Shown here one piece after another: positions 59,683-64,000 of a DNA stretch of 64,000 bases. The translations under genes were made by a program, and so were the position numbers. Below the pieces are notes generated by a model, which was not told the origin of the DNA, ran no database searches, and saw nothing but the letters and a program-made list of their open reading frames with translations. Numbering within the stretch: the first letter of the stretch is position 1; the number at the start of each line of letters is the position of its first letter. Source of the DNA: Myxococcales bacterium (GTDB lineage Bacteria; Myxococcota_A; Polyangia; Palsa-1104; JAEUJZ01); NCBI GenBank assembly GCA_016794505.1, contig JAEUJZ010000078.1, forward strand, positions 175,133 to 239,132, read 5' to 3'.

Positions 59683-59731
59683 TGGTTCTCCTTTCGCGTT
59701 GAGGGAAAGGAGGGCCTCCGAGGTCGCTGAC

Positions 59732-59759
59732 CCATTGGTCATTGGGCCTTGGACATTGG
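59732..59759. repeat. 14-base tandem repeat in the 5' spacer of the small ICE gene
   Basis: CCATTGGTCATTGG-G and CCTTGGACATTGGG are two adjacent imperfect copies of a 14-base unit built on ATTGG. They lie 50-77 bases upstream of the small gene start, between it and the end of the coupling-ATPase gene, in a position fit for a regulator site. Confidence 0.5.
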
Positions 59760-59916
59760 GATTTCCCACTGAGCCCTCCTCTCTGAGCGCGAGCCGAGCG
59801 CCTGACCACGGCCCAGCTCGCGGGTGGCGAGCGCGGGTCAGCGCACTCGCGGCAACGGTCGAGGTGGCTTGCCGACCGTCTCAGAAAGGAAGGCTGCGGT
59901 GGTTACACACCGCTCG

Positions 59917-61212
59917 CTACAGGGCGCCCATCATCTTGGCGATAGCGGCTTCGACATCACGCTCGCTCTGGCAATACCGAGCGCGCGACTCGTCTCGAAT
60001 GCGCCGCTTCAGCAGCTCAGCGTCTGTAACCGCGGACGACGCGGGCAGTGTCCGCGCACTGAACGGCGTGAGCTGTTCCCCGCGGGCGAGAAGCTTCACG
60101 GCGGTGTGGTAACGCGGGAGTGTCATGAGGTCGGCGGCAACGAACGGCGGATTGAACTCTGGTTCCAGCGCTGTGGCATCGAGTCCGCCGACGCGAAAGA
60201 TAACCATCGTGCCGACGTTGCCGATGACGCTCGCCTGCATGCTGTCCGTAAGCTGTCCGAGATACTGATGCGCGAGGATGAGTCCGAGACCGAACTTGCG
60301 CGCTTCTGAGAGCATGACGCCCACCGAGTCAGCGACGAAGTTTTGGAACTCATCCACGTACACCATGAAGGGTGCTCCCCCGCGCGGCCGTTCCATCGCG
60401 GCGAGCTGCACCGAGGACAGCAGCAAAGCGCCGAGCAGGTGGCTGGCATCCTCGCCGATGGTTCCCGTCGGGAGACTCGCGAGCATGACCCCGCGCCGCC
60501 CCATGAACTCGATGAGGTCAAGGCGCGAGCGTTCTTGCCCAATGATGTTCCGAACGATAGGGTTCGCTGCGAAAGCGCCGAGCTTGTTGAGGGCCGGTGC
60601 CACGGCATCGCTCTGGAGATTCTTCGAGTAGCCCGGGAACTCTTTCACCCAGAACTGCCGGACCACCGGGTCGGTGATGCGCGCGACCACTTTGCCGCGC
60701 AGCTCGCTGTCGGTCAGAAAGCGATAGAGAAAGAGGAGCGTCGCTCTCGGGTCCCCGGCCACAGCCAGGATGGCGTTCCGAAGGACGTGTTCAAGGCGCG
60801 GCCCCCACGAGTCCGCCCAGTATTTGCGAAAGACCGCGATGAGCTGAGCCGTGAGGAGTGCCGTATCAGGATGCAGCTTTCGTCCTTGGCGAAAGACATT
60901 GAACGACACCGGAAAGGCACGGTCGCTCGGGTCAAACAGGAGCACATCGCGGATGCGGCCCTCGGGCATGGCGCCGAGCACCGCATCCACGACATCGCCG
61001 TGCGGGTCGAGGAGTACCAGTCCCTCTCCGCGCTCAAGGTCTTGGCGGATGAGGTTGAGTAGCAGCGTCGATTTTCCCGAGCCGGTCTTCCCCAGCACAT
61101 ACAAGTGCCGAAGACGGTCGGTCGGGAGGAGTCCGAAGCGATGATGGCCGCGGCGAAACGTGGTTTCGCCGAGGATGAGGAGCGGCACATTGTGGTGACG
61201 GTAGTGGGACAC
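59917..61212 (-). CDS. TraD/VirD4-like type IV coupling ATPase
   Basis: The 431-residue protein has Walker A GKTGSGKST near residue 41, followed by LLLNLIRQDLERGEGLVLLD, then PHGDVVDAVL. Walker B is MVYVDEFQNFVAD, and a late HQYLGQL is the typical motif III of VirD4/TraD-type hexameric ATPases. It also shows RDVLLFDPSD near the N-domain. It would pump DNA-relaxase complexes into a type IV secretion channel. It starts with GTG. Membrane helices that VirD4 proteins normally have are not in this frame, but MFSTRELIVLLLALSYLSIF is encoded just upstream in another frame (61274-61213). Confidence 0.9.
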   Translation of the reverse strand: MSHYRHHNVPLLILGETTFRRGHHRFGLLPTDRLRHLYVLGKTGSGKSTLLLNLIRQDLERGEGLVLLDPHGDVVDAVLGAMPEGRIRDVLLFDPSDRAFPVSFNVFRQGRKLHPDTALLTAQLIAVFRKYWADSWGPRLEHVLRNAILAVAGDPRATLLFLYRFLTDSELRGKVVARITDPVVRQFWVKEFPGYSKNLQSDAVAPALNKLGAFAANPIVRNIIGQERSRLDLIEFMGRRGVMLASLPTGTIGEDASHLLGALLLSSVQLAAMERPRGGAPFMVYVDEFQNFVADSVGVMLSEARKFGLGLILAHQYLGQLTDSMQASVIGNVGTMVIFRVGGLDATALEPEFNPPFVAADLMTLPRYHTAVKLLARGEQLTPFSARTLPASSAVTDAELLKRRIRDESRARYCQSERDVEAAIAKMMGAL

Positions 61213-61295
61213 ATGAAAATGGAAAGATACGAGAGAGCCAGCAGCAGCACGATCAGCTCGCGCGTTGAGAACAAACGCCGTCGGTCAGCACATCG

Positions 61296-62318
61296 CTAAG
61301 CAAGGGGCGAATCAAGGTTGTGCGTTTCCCAGTTGAAGAAGCGATACACTACCGGGATTCCGTATCGCTCCCGAAGGAGCCTGAGATACTCCTCGTCTTC
61401 ACTGACTGCGGGGCAGTTGCCGACGACGACGAGCTCGGGTCGCGGGTAAACTCGTTGGTAGTGCGCGTATTCGAGAAGTTGGCCGAGGGCGAGACGGATG
61501 CACTGCTTTGCGCTGCGCTCCGTTTTGATCTCAAAGAGCACGGTGCGATTCTGCAGATGGAGCGAAAGATCGACCCGGTTTGATTCATACCGAGCAGCCT
61601 CGCCGTGCGTGTGACGCAATGTCTCGAAGAGCAGTTTTTGAATCCTGTCGTGTACTGGATCAACGACGTGACCGTCACGTGGGGGATGATAGCGGAGCTC
61701 GGTGGAGCGGAGACGTTGAGAACTGGACGGTGAGACTTCGCGGGGTGTCTCGACGGTAACCTGTGGAGGCGGGCCTTCCGCATCTACGAGCAGCGGATGG
61801 TAACGGTGCTGCCGGTGAATCTTATGCGCCCTCGGAACGGGAACTGACTCCGGGTAGAGAGCTACGTCCTGCGGTTGGAACCGAACATTGAACGTATCAT
61901 TCGGAGTAAACAGGTTCTCAGACGCCGACGGGATGTTGGCGTGCATCAGTTCCTGTTGCATTTCAGCTAGCCATCCAGCCTCCTTGAAGTGCTCGAACAC
62001 CTGACGGCGCTCCTCAGCTTGGGGCACTTGGGTGTTGCGGATCTCACCAATCCAAACTGGGTTCGCTCCAGGACGGCGCGTGTACAGATAGATGACTGGG
62101 ATCTGCCGTCCCTCGTAGGTGGAGATCAGCTTGTGAATAGGCTGCAGCGCTCCGTAACGGAAACCATCGACGAGGCGCGTCATGTCAAAGAGCCATTCCT
62201 CATGGCCAAATCCGTGCGCAGCGTAGTAGGTCTTGGAGGCTTCTCGCGCTGAGCCCGTCGGACGCCACCAGGAGGCGGTATTCCAGCAGATCCGACAGTG
62301 CAGCTCAGTCTTGGCCAT
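61296..62318 (-). CDS. PD-(D/E)XK-like nuclease with N-terminal Cys domain
   Basis: The 340-residue protein has an N-terminal domain with HCRICWNT and AAHGFGHEEWLFD, followed by PVIYLYTRRPG and PVWIGEIRNTQ. The C-terminal 120 residues show a restriction-endonuclease fold: NRVDLSLHLQNRTVLFEIKT (D...E-x-K motif) followed by KQCIRLALGQLLEYAHYQR, a typical 'Q/Y helix' of the fold. GAGGAG lies before the ATG. Placement between coupling ATPase and replication-relaxation genes suggests a nuclease brought along by the element, perhaps a restriction-like defence or an addiction factor. Confidence 0.75.
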   Translation of the reverse strand: MAKTELHCRICWNTASWWRPTGSAREASKTYYAAHGFGHEEWLFDMTRLVDGFRYGALQPIHKLISTYEGRQIPVIYLYTRRPGANPVWIGEIRNTQVPQAEERRQVFEHFKEAGWLAEMQQELMHANIPSASENLFTPNDTFNVRFQPQDVALYPESVPVPRAHKIHRQHRYHPLLVDAEGPPPQVTVETPREVSPSSSQRLRSTELRYHPPRDGHVVDPVHDRIQKLLFETLRHTHGEAARYESNRVDLSLHLQNRTVLFEIKTERSAKQCIRLALGQLLEYAHYQRVYPRPELVVVGNCPAVSEDEEYLRLLRERYGIPVVYRFFNWETHNLDSPLA

Positions 62319-62420
62319 CTGCGTCTCCTCTCACGGTCCAGGGAAGGTTGGCAAGCGACTCTACCTGAGCAACAACGCTGAAGCGAGTGGCGCTCATTCA
62401 CACAGCAGGGGTCGCGCGGC

Positions 62421-63347
62421 TCACGGTGCAGTGGGTGTTTCCCGATGGGCCATGGTCAACGTCGCCGACGTTCCATCAGCCGATAGCCAAGGTGTGGCAA
62501 GTATTGACGTGGCACTGAGGCGCGGATAGTCATGGCCGGAGCGGCCCTTCTCCTGATACGCCCCAAACCAGAACAGCCGGCGACCATGCGCGAGTTTCAA
62601 CGCCACCGATTGCAGGTGGCGAGCGCGCACCTCTGAGGTCGTCAGAAACAGCACCGCGCGCAAGTCGCTTGTGCCGTAGGCCGCGCGAAAGAATCCGGCG
62701 CGATGAAGCTCAACATACCGCCGGAGCTTGTGGAGGAGACGGCCGTTACCGCCCTTCACATCAGCGCGCACCACTTCGAGATAGAACGTCTCCGTCGTGC
62801 CGGTGAGGGTGTGCCGTAGTTGAAAGCCACCGTCGGGCACTATCGCGTTGGTTATCCGGGCCGACTTTCGATAGACCCTGAGCTGAGCGAGAAACACGCC
62901 TTCGTGCCGAAGGTCTGAGAGCTCCAGACTCCCGCCCGAACGGCAAGCCACCGCGAGCGCCACCAGCACATCGGTCACAATCAGGTGATGTTCGAGCGTC
63001 AGGACGCTCGCGTTTGCCGGCTCTTTCGTTGAAGGTGCGCTTCGGTCGGCGCGCTCAGACAAGAGCCGCACACCACGCCGCGTCAGCCGGTAGATGGGCT
63101 GGCCCCGGTGGAGCGGCGGCGCATGCTCGCCATCCATGACAAACGGCACATACAGCCGCTTCAGGTAGCCGTGCCGATGGAGTTTCTGAAGCCTGACCTG
63201 GGCCACGCGCAGCGACACCTCAGGAAAGAGCAGTGTTCGCACATGGTCACTGCGCAGGAAGCGGTGTTTATCCGCCGCAGCGAGGATCGCGAGGTCGCGC
63301 GGCTGTAGCCGAAGACCGCTCTGCTGTGCCGATGATGGTGGTGTCAT
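62421..63347 (-). CDS. replication-relaxation family protein
   Basis: The 308-residue protein begins with a winged-helix domain (DLAILAAADKHRFLRSDHVR, then VRLQKLHRHGYLKRLYVPF and PIYRLTRRGVRLL) and continues with the family's C-domain (TLEHHLIVTDVLVALA, TFYLEVVRADVKGG, LRRYVELHRAGFF, RAVLFLTTSEVRARH). This matches the replication-relaxation (MobC/RepC-like) family that pairs with relaxases or replication initiators in mobile elements. It probably binds origin DNA of the element. It is the upstream neighbour of the nuclease gene. Confidence 0.87.
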   Translation of the reverse strand: MTPPSSAQQSGLRLQPRDLAILAAADKHRFLRSDHVRTLLFPEVSLRVAQVRLQKLHRHGYLKRLYVPFVMDGEHAPPLHRGQPIYRLTRRGVRLLSERADRSAPSTKEPANASVLTLEHHLIVTDVLVALAVACRSGGSLELSDLRHEGVFLAQLRVYRKSARITNAIVPDGGFQLRHTLTGTTETFYLEVVRADVKGGNGRLLHKLRRYVELHRAGFFRAAYGTSDLRAVLFLTTSEVRARHLQSVALKLAHGRRLFWFGAYQEKGRSGHDYPRLSATSILATPWLSADGTSATLTMAHRETPTAP

Positions 63348-63401
63348 AGGAAAGGAAGGGAAGCCCAGAGTCGGGCTATGCCGCGCCGGGCTTCCGCTTG
63401 C

Positions 63402-63668
63402 TCAGCTCGCGCTTGGCGCAGGCGAGAGCTCGCTGACATGCGGCACCGGGCGGTGCGAGACATCGCCAGGGCGCTCGTCGTCCTTGGGTTCGCTGTCACG
63501 AATGTGCAGCGTGCCGTTCACCGGCAGCGCGTCGAGGACGACATTGTACGAACCGTCTCGGTTCACAAACGCAGTTCCGATGCGCAGCCAGTGGGACCGG
63601 CCCTTCGGACGTGGGGCGACGGTGTAGACCGCCTTCCAGGTCGGGGCTTTGGAGGATGGGGAACTCAT
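63402..63668 (-). CDS. small conserved protein with HWLRIGxAFVNRDGS motif (paralogue 2)
   Basis: AAGGAG precedes the ATG at 63668, giving 88 residues. The core is WKAVYTVAPRPKGRSHWLRI, GTAFVNRDGSYNVV, then LDALPVNGTLHIRD. It is the same domain as in the protein at 14410. This copy is shorter: the long N-terminal Ser/Pro stretch is missing and the C-terminus is a short acidic tail. Its gene is the first readable one of the ICE operon in the window, so a nucleic-acid or single-strand-related role is plausible, but that is inference. Confidence 0.8.
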   Translation of the reverse strand: MSSPSSKAPTWKAVYTVAPRPKGRSHWLRIGTAFVNRDGSYNVVLDALPVNGTLHIRDSEPKDDERPGDVSHRPVPHVSELSPAPSAS

Positions 63669-64000
63669 AGATGCTCCTTCGTAGAGGGTGAACATCCGCT
63701 GTTCGACCTTGCAGTGCCTCGCCTAACCTCAGCGAAGGCTGTCAGCGGAGAGAGCCAGGCCGACCAACGGTCAGCGCGGCAGCACTCCGCGGGACGTTCG
63801 CTCAGCGGTACACGCCGCGGCGCGGTCGTCCCGGTTTACCGTTTGGGTTCCCGATGCCCGTCAGCATCCTGGCCCCGATGAATATCGGGGTCCATGGTGA
63901 TGACGGACTCGGGGTAGCCCGCTGCACGCTCCGTCGTGGGGGCCCTGGCTCCCCGACCCGCACGTTCTCACCGCTTCGTCCGGTTCCACACCCAACGCGG
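63669..64000. promoter_or_regulatory. upstream region of the ICE operon with a hairpin
   Basis: No gene is supported in the last 332 bases. A perfect hairpin, CCCCGAT at 63873-63879 and ATCGGGG at 63884-63890 with loop GAAT, lies about 210 bases upstream of the first ICE gene. It could be an operator, part of an origin of transfer or the terminator of a gene to the right; there is no T-run in either direction. Confidence 0.4.

Noticed and set aside
58727..60112. 461-residue plus-strand frame opposite primase and coupling-ATPase genes
   Set aside because: It spans two well-supported minus-strand genes and their spacer and has no domain of its own.

Overview
The window is high-GC DNA. Its left part reads as a myxobacterial (Myxococcota/Deltaproteobacteria) chromosome. 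It encodes eukaryotic-like Ser/Thr kinases, a PP2C phosphatase, an FHA-containing nucleotidyl cyclase, a PEGA-domain protein and lipoproteins with Ala/Pro-rich linkers. This assignment is inferred from gene content, not from a marker gene.

Region 1 (1-25,089) is mostly chromosomal: housekeeping genes (HflX GTPase, myo-inositol-phosphate synthase, a NCS2-type permease, ComEA, a hot-dog thioesterase) among Ser/Thr phospho-signalling genes. The most unusual gene is a glycerol-3-phosphate-dehydrogenase-like protein at 5056-6549. It has lost its catalytic Lys and Asp and carries six acidic-Ala-Thr repeats that look like phospho-acceptor sites.

Region 2 (25,059-29,837) is a decayed mobile element: a broken HigBA toxin-antitoxin pair, a complete-looking XRE/Gp49 pair with an operator and a hairpin over the toxin ribosome-binding site, the tail of a replication ATPase, XRE regulators and a tyrosine integrase. 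It ends at the 3' 47 bases of a tRNA-Ala(CGC) gene on the minus strand, followed by a terminator. This looks like an attachment scar, and its orientation implies that a second element begins just to its right.

Region 3 (about 29,838-64,000) is accessory. It contains a membrane-anchored XRE regulator coupled to an HExxH protease; an internally deleted IS630; an operon of a calcineurin-like phosphoesterase and a CHAT-NTPase-TPR protein of about 1200 residues; a TPR protein next to an unknown protein; a transposase pseudogene; an operon of a metzincin protease and a CHAT-Sel1 membrane protein; and a transporter diverging from an XRE regulator. A lower-GC cargo segment (about 48.9-55.7 kb) encodes an amidase_6 lipoprotein, a DUF4382 lipoprotein and a phospholipase C-like protein. 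It is divided by a duplicated 3' end of the SprT-like gene.

From 55,685 to the right edge, minus-strand genes form the backbone of an integrative conjugative element: SprT-like, three small proteins, RadC/JAB, DUF4120-like, CHC2-Toprim primase, TraD/VirD4-like coupling ATPase, a PD-(D/E)XK-like nuclease, a replication-relaxation protein and a small protein with a paralogue in the chromosomal part. The two CHAT operons are the best candidates for undescribed (probably anti-phage) systems. The GpsA-like pseudoenzyme is the best candidate for an undescribed signalling protein.
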